A DNA stretch of 64,000 bases from Paramecium octaurelia (GCA_905182995.1 CAJJDP010000155.1:186001-250000); one strand, 5' to 3'; positions 35,346 to 48,297 are shown, numbered from the stretch's first letter. Made by a program: numbers and translations. Notes: generated by a model from the sequence alone, not told the origin.

Positions 35346-37616
35346 TCAATTTGAATTAGTCTTCAACCTTTCACCTGCTTTCTTACAATTTTTAAGTGAA
35401 TTCTTGATTGTACGAAGCTAATCAGAGAATTTTCTACCTAATATGTTACACAATTTAGAACAGTCATACCATACAAGATATGAATTATTGCACTTACCGT
35501 TACACTTACCTTTGCACTTACCATTGCATTCATTTTTATATTTATAGACTTTCAAAGCTTCTTAAAAATAATATTTTATCTCATATGATTTTTTTTATGA
35601 ATTAGGGGTTATTCCATATTTTAGATAATCATCTGAATACTCTACATCCAATTCTGAAAATTCATTTTTTAGTAAGACTTCTTTATTTAGTATTTTTAAT
35701 GTTCCTTTTTATCCATGCTTTTTGCCTTACTTCCAGTATCCATCATACTCATAGTTATTTATCCAATCTTTAATCAAACCTTTTCCTTAATATTTGTTGC
35801 CTTCTAGTCCTCCGTTATAAAATGAAATCAACTTAAACCTGGATTTATTATAAATATATATTTCCACTTTGTCACCAAAATGATTATCATATTCAATGTT
35901 ATATTTTACAGTTTAATAATCTATAATTTGGTGCTAAGTTTCTTCAATAATTCTCCCTTCAACTTATTCGAAAGAGCTAAATTAGCTATTTCCAATAAAT
36001 AATTTATTGCATTTTTCTATATTCTCAAATATAGTCCAAACTACATTTTGATTCTTCAATTTTGCAGAATAAAACCCTATAATTTACTCTGTGATTTATT
36101 CAAACTCATATATTAATTCTTAAATGTTTTGTTTCTACTTTAATAGATGTTCATATTCCAAAAAGCGCATAATATTTGGAATTGTGTTTTATAATTTTTA
36201 TATAAAGCTTTATTCTGCTTGATCTGTTCTTTATGTTATTTTTATTACCTATGTTTATTCTATATTCTATATTTACTATTTTTTTTTTGTTAACTCCCGA
36301 TTAATTTGATTAAACTTAAATTCCTTTGGCCAAATAGAATTTAAGAATTAAATTTTATCTTAAATTTTATACTCGAACATTTTATAATCTGTTAAAATAG
36401 AATTCAATATGTAATATTAATCCTCTTAACCTAAATTAGAGAATTCCACTTCAGATGACATTTTATAATAAGACATATGATAGAAAGCCAAAATCTTCTA
36501 TGTTTTATTTTTCAGTTCTTCAAGTTTTAAATTTTGAATTTGACAATAGTAAGATTGGAGATCTTGTTTATTTAAATAATATAATAGATTAGGATCAAAT
36601 TACAATATATTGTTCTCTCTAAGACTTGATATATAGTTTTTATTGTCTGAGTTCATTTTTTCTTAGAGAGTTATATCTGATTAAATCAACTCATTGATTT
36701 CACTTTCTTCTTTAAAATCCAATGATAAATTTTAACTATATTAACGCTTGAGTTTTTCTTCAGGTTATAAGCCTTTTTGATATTCCAAAAAATTCTTTTT
36801 TAATTTAATAACTTCATTATCAGATGGAAGTTCATATTTAAATAGAATGTCCTAAATGATATTTTTTATTTATTCAATAATAATATTTTCATTGACTTCT
36901 TAGTCATCATAAATCTTTCCTAATTATATTTTCCTTTAATTTGCGCAAGTTTCTATTTCAAAATTTTGATATATGTTTTTTAATGGCACAAATAACTCAA
37001 ACATCATAACTCCTAATGCATATCTATCATTATTTTCGATGTCACCTTTTGACATGTTTTATAATGTTTCCTTTACTCCATTATTTTCTTTGATATATTT
37101 CAAAAATTAATCATTTAAATAAGGATATAAATTTCTTTTCTGTTCATCATCATGCTCTTTGATTTAAATGTAGTTTATACAAATTATTAAATCGGCAGGT
37201 TTATCTTTTAAGAATCCAAAATCAATTAGGTAAAATCTATCCTTATATAATATAACATTTGAAGGTTTAATATTGAAATGAATCATCTTTTATTATTTAA
37301 GATCGTTTGCCAATTCCAATAATTTAAAAAAATATTCTATTTTATCTTATTTTTTTACACCTCGTTCTAAAATCTATCTTAATGATTGAAATTATTCCTA
37401 GCAATTATATATTACATCAAATTATTAATTACCATTTCCTTACGGTTTTTCTGAATGTTCAAAAATCTAAAGCATACAACTGTGATTAAATTCAGTTAGT
37501 GCTTTCCCTTTATTTTTCTCGAATATTACTTATTCTAATTTCCCGTTAAATTATATATCTGACTTACATTGATATGATACTTTAACACGCTCATCAAAAG
37601 AAATTTTTCCTATCAT
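35346..37616 (-). CDS. Degenerate protein kinase fused to a MORN-like and Cys-rich C-terminus
   Basis: A single open frame of 756 residues from the ATG at 37616 to the TGA at 35346-35348, no introns needed. Residues about 100-150 read HFNIKPSNVILYKDRFYLID and FGFLKD: an HRDLKPxN-like loop in which the catalytic Asp is Asn, with DFG kept. ENNDRYALGVMMFELFVPLK is a helix F/APE-loop-like region. No clear glycine loop. A long Gln/Glu/Lys-rich coiled coil follows (to about residue 480). Then comes a beta-rich region with MORN-like GGLEGNKYQGKGLIKDW and YDGYWKQGKKHGQKGTLK, and a striking ECNGKCKGKCNGKCNN. It should be a pseudokinase scaffold. A MORN domain after a kinase-like domain is common in ciliates, as far as I recall. 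Confidence 0.7.
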
Positions 37617-38910
37617 TTATATTATTAAATAAAATATAATCCAAAGAATCATAATTTAACATAAATACTATACACCCATATAAAATCTAAATTAATTAAC
37701 TGCTTTTTATTTCCCTCCGTTATGAGTCAGGTAAATATTATATGGTATCAGTAGAATTTGAAGAGTGTTAAGTATGATAAATCTTACAATTCAGCATCTT
37801 TTATACAATATTATATCTATATTAGAAATATAATTAATAACTCTAGATGTAGTATCTATTATAGCTATCAAGAAATTTACATCTGACATGGTAGAAATTA
37901 ATATTTTTGATAAGTTAGTTTTGATATTGAACAAAATAAAGTACATGTATCTATAATCCTGAGTTGGAGTTGATTCAAAATCTTAATTCTTCATTTACAA
38001 TAATTATTATAAAAAGAATCAACGATAATACGACTAGTATAATGCTTCAGATTTTTATTATAATTCTGAATCTAAAAGAAATACAACAATAATTAATATA
38101 TATTACAATATCAACTATTAAACTGCTTGTTTAATAAGATTTATAGAGGAGATCGATCATCAGTACTAATTTTTGATGATGAGTCATTTAATTTTATACT
38201 ACTATAAATATAATGATAAAAAATAGCTTCAATAAGGTGGATATTGCTTTGGAGGGATGGAAGCCATTAATATGATTATAACTCAATATTATAATATTGT
38301 ATTTTGGATTATGATATGTCTGCCAAGAATGGATTCTAATGTATTATACTTGTTGCATAAATGTATTTTCATAAGAGAAATAAGAATACATAAATTTATA
38401 TGACAAAGGTATTTTATTATCATTTGCATCAATGATGTTTTAGATAAATTTAATTACCTAGTTAATTAAAATTAAAATGAATCTGCAAAAGCTAGCTTTT
38501 TACGAGCACTACACAGAATAAAACTGATAAATCCAAAGATAAAGCTATATGTTGAATATTTTCAATAATATGAGGACCCAACAAACATGTCGTTTTTTTT
38601 ATGCCTATGAAGAAAAAATTCTTTAAAAGCCACCAACCTCTTATGATCTTGAACTAGTGTTTATTTGATCATATGATAATGCCGTTCAACTAAGCTTTGA
38701 CATTTTAAATGTTTCAAACGATATTTAATTTCATTTTATTCATTCAGCTATTGTAAAAATACTTTATTTTCGGTCAAATGCGATCTTAAGATGGACGTTT
38801 TGGAAATTAATTTTATTACTGGTTGGATTTATTATAATTTAAGAGACTACAATAATGAAATTGGTACAACTGTAAATATTATTAAGAAATATTTATTCTA
38901 ATTATTATTA
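37617..38910 (+). pseudogene. Decayed coding sequence, unrecognised, plus strand
   Basis: Codon-like segments in changing registers: FYLQGGYCFGGMEAI-like text near 38220, then SAKASFLRALHRIKLINPKI and YVEYFQQYEDPTNMSFF near 38480-38600. A register change falls at the T8 run (38590-38597), followed by YAYEEKILQKPPTSYDLELV, an in-frame TGA near 38667, and NAVQLSFDILNVSNDIQFHF plus a hydrophobic stretch LRWTFWKLILLLVGFIII. The pattern fits a membrane protein gene broken by a homopolymer frameshift and a stop. The first 400 bp (37617-38000) show nothing convincing. Confidence 0.4.
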
Positions 38911-39061
38911 ATATTGTTGTTTCCTTAATATTTTATTGCATTAATATAGTTATTGTTTATATTGAAGTTATTGTTATTATGATAGATAATGAACATGTAA
39001 TATTTTTACAAAGTTTCATATTAATATTGTTTTTATCATATTTTTTGGAACAAATTAAATA

Positions 39062-39612
39062 TCATTTGTTGGATCCTGATTTATTTCTCTAGAATGGCTC
39101 ACACTCCGCTTTAAACAGATTCTTGACTTTTCTCAATTTTCTGCGTGGACTCTCGCATGGCTTTTGGACTAGGAACTGAACTCCACCTCAATACTCTAGA
39201 TGTAGTTAAGAACCTTCTCAACTTTCTCCTGCCAGTTGCCTGCCTCGTCATACAAGTGGTCAATGATTTGTTGAAACTTCATGTTCTGACCATGTGATTT
39301 GTATTTCCTCCAATTTTGTTTAAAGGGCTGGAAGACTTTGTAGACAAGAACCCTTCTAAATGTAAATGGCTGGATTCTCCTTTCAATTAATTCATTGGTC
39401 TTATAATTAATGTGTTTTTCCAAGGCCTCTGCTTGGTAAAACTCCTCCCCAGCTATTAATTCTCAATCCAAACTCCTTGTATTATTCTCAAAATCAATGA
39501 GTAATTCTCGAAAGTATCCTTTTCTTCGTTTTCCAACTCTTCCATCCACAAATTATCCACTTTGTGTTATGACCAGAGGAAATAATTGTAAAGTTGCACA
39601 GTTTGTAGCCAT
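39062..39612 (-). pseudogene. Decayed paralogue of the gene fragment at 33167
   Basis: Minus strand from an ATG at 39612 (MATNCATLQLFPLVITQSGQ). The frame reads RKGYFRELLIDFENNTRSLD, then an in-frame TGA near 39461, then ELIAGEEFYQAEALEKHINY and the segment shared with 33167-33503 (PFKQNWRKYKSH, GNWQEKVEKV). Two one-base register changes follow before RKVKNLFKAECEPFQRN and the TGA at 39062. Stop plus shifts indicate a pseudogene. The in-frame TGA falls where Trp would fit, a single TGG to TGA change. Confidence 0.55.
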
Positions 39613-40038
39613 GTAAGACCCTTTATTAGAATTATTTTTGTAATTCTTTCCTAATATTTGAGATCTTCATTAAATTTAGTTTCACGCAACTTTTATTCAT
39701 TATCTCCATCATCATTTATAAAAATATGCTTTCATAATCAGTTTCATATTAAATAGATGTTAATAAAAACTCACTTACATATATAACAACTTTATTCTAA
39801 TAGATTCAAATTCTTCTAAACTATAATGAAAATTATAATTCTTTAAAGTAATGTTTTTAATTTATTTAAAATAATTTTATTATTTGAATGAAACAAATAT
39901 TAATCATCTATTTAGAAAAAAATAAATATATAACTAAAATATTAAAATATCATTTTAAAAAGGGATATAATAATTTTCACTATTAATTATACAATTATAA
40001 TATGGTAACTACAATTAACTTCAATGATTTAAGCAACA
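39613..40038. other. Spacer, nothing seen
   Basis: AT-rich, no codon-like frame. Lies between divergent coding remnants. Confidence 0.5.
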
Positions 40039-40911
40039 ATGATGGATATGACTAAATGGGGTTAATGGAAATACTGTGGAAATCTTTATTAAAATAAAGA
40101 TTTTGGTAACCATCAGAAAAAACCAGAATGGACAGTCAGACTTTAATAGTAAGAGACTAAAACAGAAATCCTTAGTACGTTGGAAGAATATCTGAAAGTT
40201 AAATATGATACAGAATTTGGATAAATTCCCATCTAAGGACTCGATGGTGATTAACAAGGAGGAAAAGGAGAATAGCTTCATATAATAATTAATGATTCCT
40301 TAGGTATGGTTAACAAGAACAGCTATTGATACTTTGGATTTCAAATATGGATATTGAACTGGGTTGGTTAATGTTATGAGATATAGCTGGAGAGAATACT
40401 TAGAGAACGTGAGATGCGTTAGGAAGATTATTATAATATAGAAGGAGGAGGCAGACCGGCCAAAGTTGGAAAAAATTAGAGTGAGCTAACACTAGATGGC
40501 TCTGTTGTTTCTTTTTAGGACTAGATTGATAAGAGAGTCAAAAAAGATACCTAGATTTTTAATGAATTGAACTTTTTAGTGGAGGAGATATTTCTTTCAT
40601 AGAAATAAGATGAAGAGACTTTCAAGTTCGAGGTATCGACGGAAGAAGTGATACAAGAAGTTATCCGACACACTAATCCAAATTGCCGATTGATAAAGAC
40701 GAGTTGGTTTTGGATAGAAACTATCTCTTCGTGTTGGGTAGTTAAAATCTCCTATAGAATTAGGGATACATGAGTGCCTTCCAATTATTATTGATTAAAT
40801 GATAACTAATCTACTTTTAGAAGGTAAAAATATATATGATAAATAACTTAAGGAACCGATCAAATATTACAAAAGGGATAGGAAATAATGGTTTAAAGCT
40901 ACGAGATTTGA
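40039..40911 (+). pseudogene. Unrecognised gene with in-frame TGA and a register change
   Basis: The frame from the ATG at 40039 reads MMDMTKWGQWKYCGNLYQNK and QIPIQGLDGDQQGGKGEQLH, meets TGA at 40327-40329, and continues in the same frame with FGFQIWILNWVGQCYEIQLE, LTLDGSVVSFQDQIDKRVKK and FKFEVSTEEVIQEVIRHTNP. Near 40680 the register shifts by one base to DKDELVLDRNYLFVLGSQNL, and then again to LGIHECLPIIIDQMITNLLL with a 29-nt intron before a TGA at 40909-40911. The STEEVIQEVIR plus DELVLDRNYLFVLGSQ pair loosely recalls a ubiquitin-fold Ras-binding domain; that is weak. Decay or several sequencing errors. Confidence 0.45.
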
Positions 40912-41847
40912 ATGGAGAGAAAAAGTCTCAGGATAGATGGAACGAAGCTGATTAGTTAATAATAGTGTTAATTAATCTATAAGATGGAACCAATTTCTTT
41001 TAAATTTGTATTTTATGTTAGGATATAACATTATACAAATTACATTTAATGCAATTCTTTGCTTGATTATTGAATTTTTAATCCAATACTTAGATAGAAT
41101 TGTCATAGGAAAGAATTCAAAAATTATTATGATATACACCTTTTGTTTTTGGGTGGATTTAGAACAATAATTGTATAAAGAGAATAATATAAGAGTAAGA
41201 ATTAATGAAGATTGATAATTATTTTGTTTATCATACCTATTTAGATTTTGAATACTTTAGATAAAATTGGAATTGAAAGTTAATATCATAAATGATGTAT
41301 TTATCTCAGACTAATGTAATTTTCGATTTCAATAAAGGTGTGTAATCGCAAAATATTAGTTACCCTTAACTTCAAAAAAGGAAATTTATAGCGATCTTCC
41401 GCGGAGACGGCAGTTTTAATGTAAGAATTACCCAAAGAGAATATGAACCGAAGCAAATCAAGACAAAATTATTGTTATAATGCTGCATTAACATTTATTT
41501 ATTCATCACTACAAATCTTATAATATGCAAATTAACTCTAACATAAAACAATCAAAAATCCTATTCTTGATTCCGATTAAAATTAATTCCAAATCAACTC
41601 AACTATTAGATAAAATATAATCAGCCATTTTTATTTTTAGTACTGGTTTATTCTTGGCAAGTTTAATAAGTTTATGAATTATATATTTCAAAGCTCAAAG
41701 TCTGTTTGGCCTCTAATTCCAAAAATAACACATCCTCTTCATTCCTACTACACCTACCAAAAAACAAAAAAATAACAGATGTTTAGCTAAAATTAACACG
41801 TCATTCCTATAGTCGTTTCTTTCCTGCAAACCTTGTGACAGTCCTTC
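40912..41847. other. Spacer with unresolved open frames
   Basis: A plus-strand stretch near 41380-41470 (KFIAIFRGDGSFNVRITQRE) is codon-like with unusual GC content (cttccgcggagacggc). It has no start or clear splice sites. The rest looks noncoding. Confidence 0.3.
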
Positions 41848-42021
41848 TCAGGAGTCCTATTCTAAGTTAGCTTGATCAAATAAGTATTCTATCATTGCCA
41901 AATCAAATTGAGAACCTTCAAGGTTCAAAAGCTCTTCCTTATTTCTCAATCTACTACGCTAAACATCATCTCGTTAATATTGCTTTAAAAACTAGAGCAT
42001 TCTAAATCTCAGAGAATTCAT
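41848..42021 (-). CDS. Possible small ORF, 57 codons
   Basis: ATG at 42021 (MNSLRFRMLQFLKQYQRDDV), reading through DLAMIEYLFDQANLEQDS to TGA at 41848. A neighbouring frame continues downstream with TPEKDCHKVCRKETTIGMTC, so a frameshift or an intron may link them. Unrecognised. Confidence 0.35.
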
Positions 42022-43180
42022 TTATTCGGAATTAAAATAGGAATGCTTGAATTTCAGTTAATTGAAAATCTACATTTGGTTCTCAATCGCTAAACTGTTC
42101 CAACCCTAAATATTCCAAGAAGTGATATATAGTCAAATAGGGTTTAATATAATATGTCTTCTTAGCTCTTTTTGATTATTTAGAGTTATTGAAGATTATT
42201 AATTTAATTCAATATAAAAAATACACTTTAGATATCACATATGAAAGAGATCATTTAAATGTTATCACAATTTGAATCTAGGTTTGCATATCATATATCT
42301 AAATTTAATACTGCCAAACCTGCTAAGGTTTAATAAATTCTCTTGAGGTAAATTTAAAAACCACAATGACAAGTAAATTTAGCATCCATAAACTCTTTAT
42401 TAATGTATTTTGTTAATGCAATATCACAATATCATTAATTCTTAAATTAAGTATTTTATGAATATTGATTAAACCAAATGAATTTGTATTTCCTTTAAAA
42501 AAATACATCCATAAGAGAGTTGATATATTTAAATAAACATTACACATAATTTCTTTGTAACTAAAAATATTATGTTGTAATCTTTTTTAAAAATCGAAGT
42601 ATTCTACTGATCCTGAGATAGACTAATTATAAGGAGACATTATTCAAACAATAATTAACAATAAAATTACTTTTATCACGTATTATAAGAGAAAATTGTT
42701 CAGTTTGATTATGGATGTCCAAAATCTCCATTTTTTTTCAATTTAATGTTCATGTAATAGAAGGAATCCGAAAATCTTTTTTTGAGTAATCCTACTCTAA
42801 TATAATCTGCTATTAACCTAACTATAATATTATGCATACTTATTATGACATTTTCTGAAATTACATATATAAAGCGCATTTTTATATTATTAGGTATTGT
42901 TAATTTTAAAACTAACTGCTGTAATCAAAATTAATTCCTCAAGACCCATCAAATTTTATTTGAAAGTTGTAAGTGAAAACTTTTAGTTAAGCTATCTTAT
43001 TTTAAGCGTTTTCATAGACAATAAAAATATAAAATACTAAAAGCAACAAGGAAGTCATAATTTTTCACGGTTGATATTACAAAAGAACTTAAAATGAATT
43101 GCGTAAAAAAATTTAGAAAAAACGATTTTCTCCTATAAATAATTTTCAAAAATTAATAGAAATTGGTAATTTTTAATAAA
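42022..43180. other. AT-rich spacer, 1.16 kb, nothing seen
   Basis: No coding-like frame on either strand, no tRNA-like box pair. Confidence 0.45.
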
Positions 43181-46100
43181 ATGAATTGCACTTATCACAT
43201 AGAACGTCCAATAACTTTGATATGTGTTGGTCCTCACCTATGTTAAAGGAAACTTTGCATAGAATGCCTACATGAAAGAGAACACGATGCCCATAATACA
43301 ATTCTGATTGATAAATTTAGAGAAGAAGTACTCGTGAAATTAAAAGAATATGAACTGGATTAACAATCAGAATTTTTCAAATATGAAATGAATTTGAAAT
43401 CAATGTTCTCTTAAACTTTAACTAAGACGAAGAAAGTTTGGGAAGAATTATCAGTTTTTATTTTTTCAATATTGGATATGATTGAAATGGAAAATAAATC
43501 ATATACCAAGCTTATCAATGAAAATAATCTAGCAGAATATTCATATTCAGATTTAGAAAAATTAGTGCAAATGGTGAAAGGAAAAGTACTCGATGATTGG
43601 GATGTTTAAAAGAGTTTTTTTTTAGTTAAATTACAAAAAGCCTAATCATAATTTGAGGAAGAATTATAAACCTTCATTTATAAAATTTAAGAAAATGTGA
43701 AAGGAATACTTTCAAGCATAAAGTATCAATCAATAACTATTTTGAATAGGATAAAGAGAATAGAACCGTTTGTATGGAAAGAAACCACTCAAGAGCTTAC
43801 AGGAATTGATTGGGATTATAGATATAAACCCCCATTACAAACAAAAATTAACCTATAAATAACTTTCACTAATAATAAAGAAATATAATACTTGATGAAC
43901 GGATAAATTATAAGAAGGTATATTTCTTGATGTATGAATTGGTTTAGAGATTTGATAAAGGACACTTCATAGAATCCTGAAATAATGACCAATCTAGAAT
44001 AAATAAAATTTCTTACATGGACTGAAGAATATAACAATTGTAATTAGAAGATTGGTAAATCGATGGCTTTCTGGGATTGTTAAACAAATTCGATTGCAGG
44101 TGGATAGTACTCAAATGAAGGATAGAAGGTAGGTCTATGGAAAGAAATACGAAAAAATTTTTCGAAGTAATTTACATAATTTATTTATTAGTGAAGCCAA
44201 GGTTTTCGAAGTAGGAGAATATGTTAAAGGTTTGAGGTAGAGTAGTTGGAATTACATTTATGAAGATAAAGAGATGTATTAATAAAGTTATTGAATTATA
44301 GAATTGGAGGAGAGTATTGTAAAAAAGGAAGGAAAAATGGCATGTGGTTAGAGTTGAGTGACAGTTTTGGAAAATATTTCCAAGGTTATTTTGAAGGAGA
44401 ATATAAAAATGGTAAAAAAGTTGGAGGATGGAATATTTTGTGTCAAAAGGAGAACCCTGATCATAGAGAAAAGATGTAAACAATATATAATAATGAGCCA
44501 AATTAATAAATAATTTATGTTAAGTGGTGGGGGTTATTATGATGATCTAGGGGATGAAATTAAGATTGGACAATGGATTGAATTTGATGATATGCTTTAT
44601 CATTCTAAAAAAGTAATTTATAGAGGTGAGTATAAAAATGGTAAAAAAGTTGGTAAATGGTGCATTGAGTATAAACACGACAGTAGCGATTCATTTACAT
44701 AAATGTAAAATATTTTATAATCATGTACAATCTTTAAATATGGGTATTTAGTGGTGGAGGATCATATGATTAAGAAGGGAATGAAATTAAAATTAACGAA
44801 TGGTTAGAATTAGATGATCAATTTAGAGATATTAAATAGGTAACGTATAAAGGTGAATATAAAAATGGTAAAAAAGTTGGTAGATGGTTTATCAAGTATA
44901 CTCCTGATAGCAGTCATTCATTTTCTTAATTGTAGAATATTTTATATAAAATATCAACTTAAAAATTGTGAATTAAGTGGTGGTGGATCATATGATTAAG
45001 AAGGGAAAGAAATTAAGATTAGTGAATGGTTAGAATTAGATGATCAATTTAGTGATATTAAATAAGTAACATATAATGGTAAATATCAAAATGGGTAAAA
45101 AGTTGGGTTATGGAAAATATTTGATTAATAAAATTTGAAGTATGCAAACAAGAAATATATATATTTTAGGGGTGTTACATATTATGATATTAATGGCATT
45201 GAAATTTATTAGAGCAGAGAGTATTAGTTTATTATTTAATAATACAGAGAAATCATATATTTTGGGGAATTTTAAAATTAACAAAAAATTGGTGGATGGG
45301 ATATATATTATTTACACTAAAAAATGTAATAAATATATAAAGTGCTGTTAGTGGTGGAGGATCATATGATGATGGAGCTTAAAACATTAAGATTGGTTAT
45401 TGGACTGAGTTGGATTAAGGATTTAATGATGAAAAATAAGTAACTCATAGAGGCAATTTCAACAATGGTAGAAAAGTTGGTATATGGAATATTTGTTACA
45501 AAAATAAATCTGTGTAACACTATTTTATAAAGAGCTTAATTGATAAAATATGCTATAAGTGGTGGAGGATCATATAATGAAGAAGGTGAAAACATTAAGA
45601 TTGGAAAATGGCTGGAATTGGATTTAGGATTTAATGAAAGGAACTAGCTAACTTTTGGAGGTCATTATAACAATGGTAGAAAAGTTGGTTAATGGAAGAT
45701 TCTTTATAAAAACAAATATGTGTAATACTATTATGTAAAGTGCTTAAAAATAATGATGCGTAATAAGTGGTGGGGGATCTTATGATGAAGGAGGTGCAAA
45801 CATTAAGATTGGGTATTGGACTGAGTTGGATTAAGGATATAATGATACAAAATAAGTAACTCATAGAGGCTAATTATCAAATGGTAGAAAAGTTGGTAAA
45901 TGGGAGATTTTTTATAAAAATAAATATGTGTATCACTATTATATAAAGTGCTTAATTTATAAAATACGCTGTAAGTGGGGGAGGATCATACGATGGAAGA
46001 GATGAAAACATTAAAACTGGGCAATGGTTTGAGTTGGATGAAGAATTTAATGATTCTAAATAAATCATTCATAAAGGTAGTTACAAAAATGGTAGAAAGA

Positions 46101-47207
46101 TTGGTACATGGGATATTTTTTCAATTAAAAAGGGTGCCTTATATGGTTTTTTTTATTATAAGATGTAAATATATTATTAAAAGAGGCCGATTTTAATGTG
46201 TAAGTGGGGGTGGATAGTATCATGAAACAAATTATGGAGTTAAGATCGGATATTGGGTTGAATTAGATGAGGGATATTTTAATGATAAATAAGTAACTCT
46301 TTGTGGTCAGTATAATTTTGGTCATAAGGTAGGAAGATGGGATATTCTATATAGAGTATCATTTGAAGAGTTTAAATAAATGTAATCAATATATTTATGT
46401 TTGCAATAAACCATTCTGTATAAAAAGTGGTGGTGGATTATATGATGAATAAAGGAGTGGTTTAAAGATTTAAAATTGGATTGAATTAGTTGAAGGATTT
46501 TAGTGGAAAAAATAAGTTACTTATAGAGGTCAATTTGAAAATGGTAGAAAAATTGGTAGATGGGATATTTATTATAAAAGCTAATAAATGTAATAATGTT
46601 ATATAAAGTGCTCAATTAATAATACTTGTTAGTGGGGGAGGATCATTTGATGAAGGAGGTCATAACATCAAAAATGGGTTTTGGATTGAGTTGGATTCAG
46701 GATTTAATGATGCAAAATAAGTAACTCATAGAGGCTATTTTAACAATGGTATAAAAGTTGGTAAATGGGATATTTGTTACAAAAATAATTGCATGTAACA
46801 TGCTTAATATTAACAAATATGTAATCAGTGGTGGGGGATCTTATGACGAAGGAGGTGAAAGCATTAAGATTGGTTATTGGACTGAGTTGGATAAAGGATT
46901 TTGTGATGCAAAATAAGTAATTCATAGAGGTGAATTTTAAAATGGTAGAAAAATTGGTAAATGGGATATTTTTTATAAAGATTAATAAATGTAATAATTT
47001 TATATAAGTGGTCGATTAAAATACTTGTTTAGTGGTGGAGGGTATTATGATGGATAAAGTGGAAACATTAAAATTGGTAAATGGACAGAATTGGATAGTT
47101 AATTTAACGATTTGAAACAATTAATAATACTTGGGCAATATTAAAATGATAAAAAAGTTGGTAAATGGGTAGAAACGAGAACAAATATTGAAATAGCATC
47201 AATTTGA
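43181..47207 (+). CDS. B-box-like zinc-finger protein with ~15 MORN-like units, mostly one per exon
   Basis: The ATG at 43181 starts a Cys/His cluster C-H-C-C-C-C-H-H within 38 residues (MNCTYHIERP, LCQRKLCIECLHEREHDAH), the spacing of a TRIM-type B-box. About 180 residues of coiled coil follow. From about 44090 to the TGA at 47205-47207 the gene is a tandem array of about 15 units of 55-65 residues: a start GGGSYD, then IKIGYWTELD, a variable loop, YKGEYKNGKKVGRW and a hydrophilic end. The GEYKNGKKVG core is MORN-like. From the second or third unit on, each unit is one exon; introns before GGGSYD are mostly 45-50 nt, about twice the usual length, and leave the same phase. One unit (near 45175) is degenerate. 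Similar long variable-copy arrays occur in ciliates. Function unknown; a scaffold role is a guess. Confidence 0.78.
44298..47207 (+). repeat. Tandem exon-intron array, unit about 205-230 bp
   Basis: Units start (first base of the GGTGG or GGGGG start, approximate) at 44298, 44523, 44754, 44978, 45175 (degenerate), 45350, 45561, 45769, 45978, 46205, 46428, 46634, 46831 and 47034. Each carries the exon coding for one MORN-like unit and the following intron. Identity between the central units (45350-46830) looks highest, which suggests recent unequal exchange there. Confidence 0.75.
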
Positions 47208-47710
47208 AAAATAGTCAATTAATAAAAATATTTACTATAAAAATTTATTATTTACATTTTTTGTTTAAATTCTTATATTTATAATCTCAATTTCATACAA
47301 TAGAAATATTTTTTAATCTGATTTTTAGGTTTAGTTAACATTTATCAAGAAACAAACAACTTGTATTGTTGTTAAATTCAAAGAAAAATGATAATGATTC
47401 AAGAACCCGAAAGAAGAAACAATGGAATTTATGATAGAATAAATATTATCAAAAAATTACACAAAATTTTGAAGCACAATTTTATTTATTTTTTAATGTT
47501 TATTTTTACAAAATACAAATAACACAAATATGATGTTTAAATAATAATGGTTGACATTCATATTCGATTGTCCAACCTTGATATTATTTTTCACTATTTT
47601 GCAGTGCATTTTACTTTTTTCATGAGGACTTTCTTGGATATTAATTAGGGTCATAATCATTGTCAATAATTAGATTTATTTAATTGAAAACAATAACATA
47701 CTTATATTAA
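47208..47710. other. Spacer, nothing seen
   Basis: AT-rich 3' flank of the array gene; no coding-like frame. Confidence 0.5.
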
Positions 47711-48120
47711 ATGAGTCCTAAAATTCAGTTTGACAAAAATTAAAATAATTTAAACCTAATTTTACTCACATCTTTTAAATAAGCGATTTAGAAACTGGCT
47801 ATCTATGATAAGTATATCAAACTAAATATTAAGAAGAAGACTTCTTAGCATTATTAAGAAAACTTAAAATCAATTAATTAATTTATTAGAATCTAGTTAC
47901 TAATGGATTGGCTTTATAAAGAAAATATTGCCAAAACAAAATTCATCAATAAAAATATCTGAATATTTATTAGGAGTAAATTTTGAAACTTATTTTGTTC
48001 TCAAATTGACGAGATTAATATTGGAGTTCTCCTAACATCAATATAGAAGCTAGAATTAATTGAGAACTACAAAAAATTTAGATGCCTTAACAGTTCAGTG
48101 AAATATAAAAATTAATTTGA
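47711..48120 (+). pseudogene. Short coding remnant, unrecognised
   Basis: The ATG at 47711 opens 83 codons (MSPKIQFDKNQNNLNLILLT) to TGA at 47960-47962. In the next register the text continues as KISEYLLGVNFETYFVLKLT and RLILEFSQHQ. A one-base shift at the A-run near 47951 would join them. Either decay or an error. Confidence 0.35.
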
Positions 48121-48297
48121 AAATATTATCATCAAAGAAGTGTTGATGTAGATTAAAACCCTATTTAAATAAACACTTTAAACTTATAAATTGAAAGTAT
48201 TGTAATTTTATAAATGATAATAAAAATAAGACATATAACAATTTAAGAATAAAGATTTTAGGAAGTAAAAATGATAGGTATATGTAAATAGTTATTT

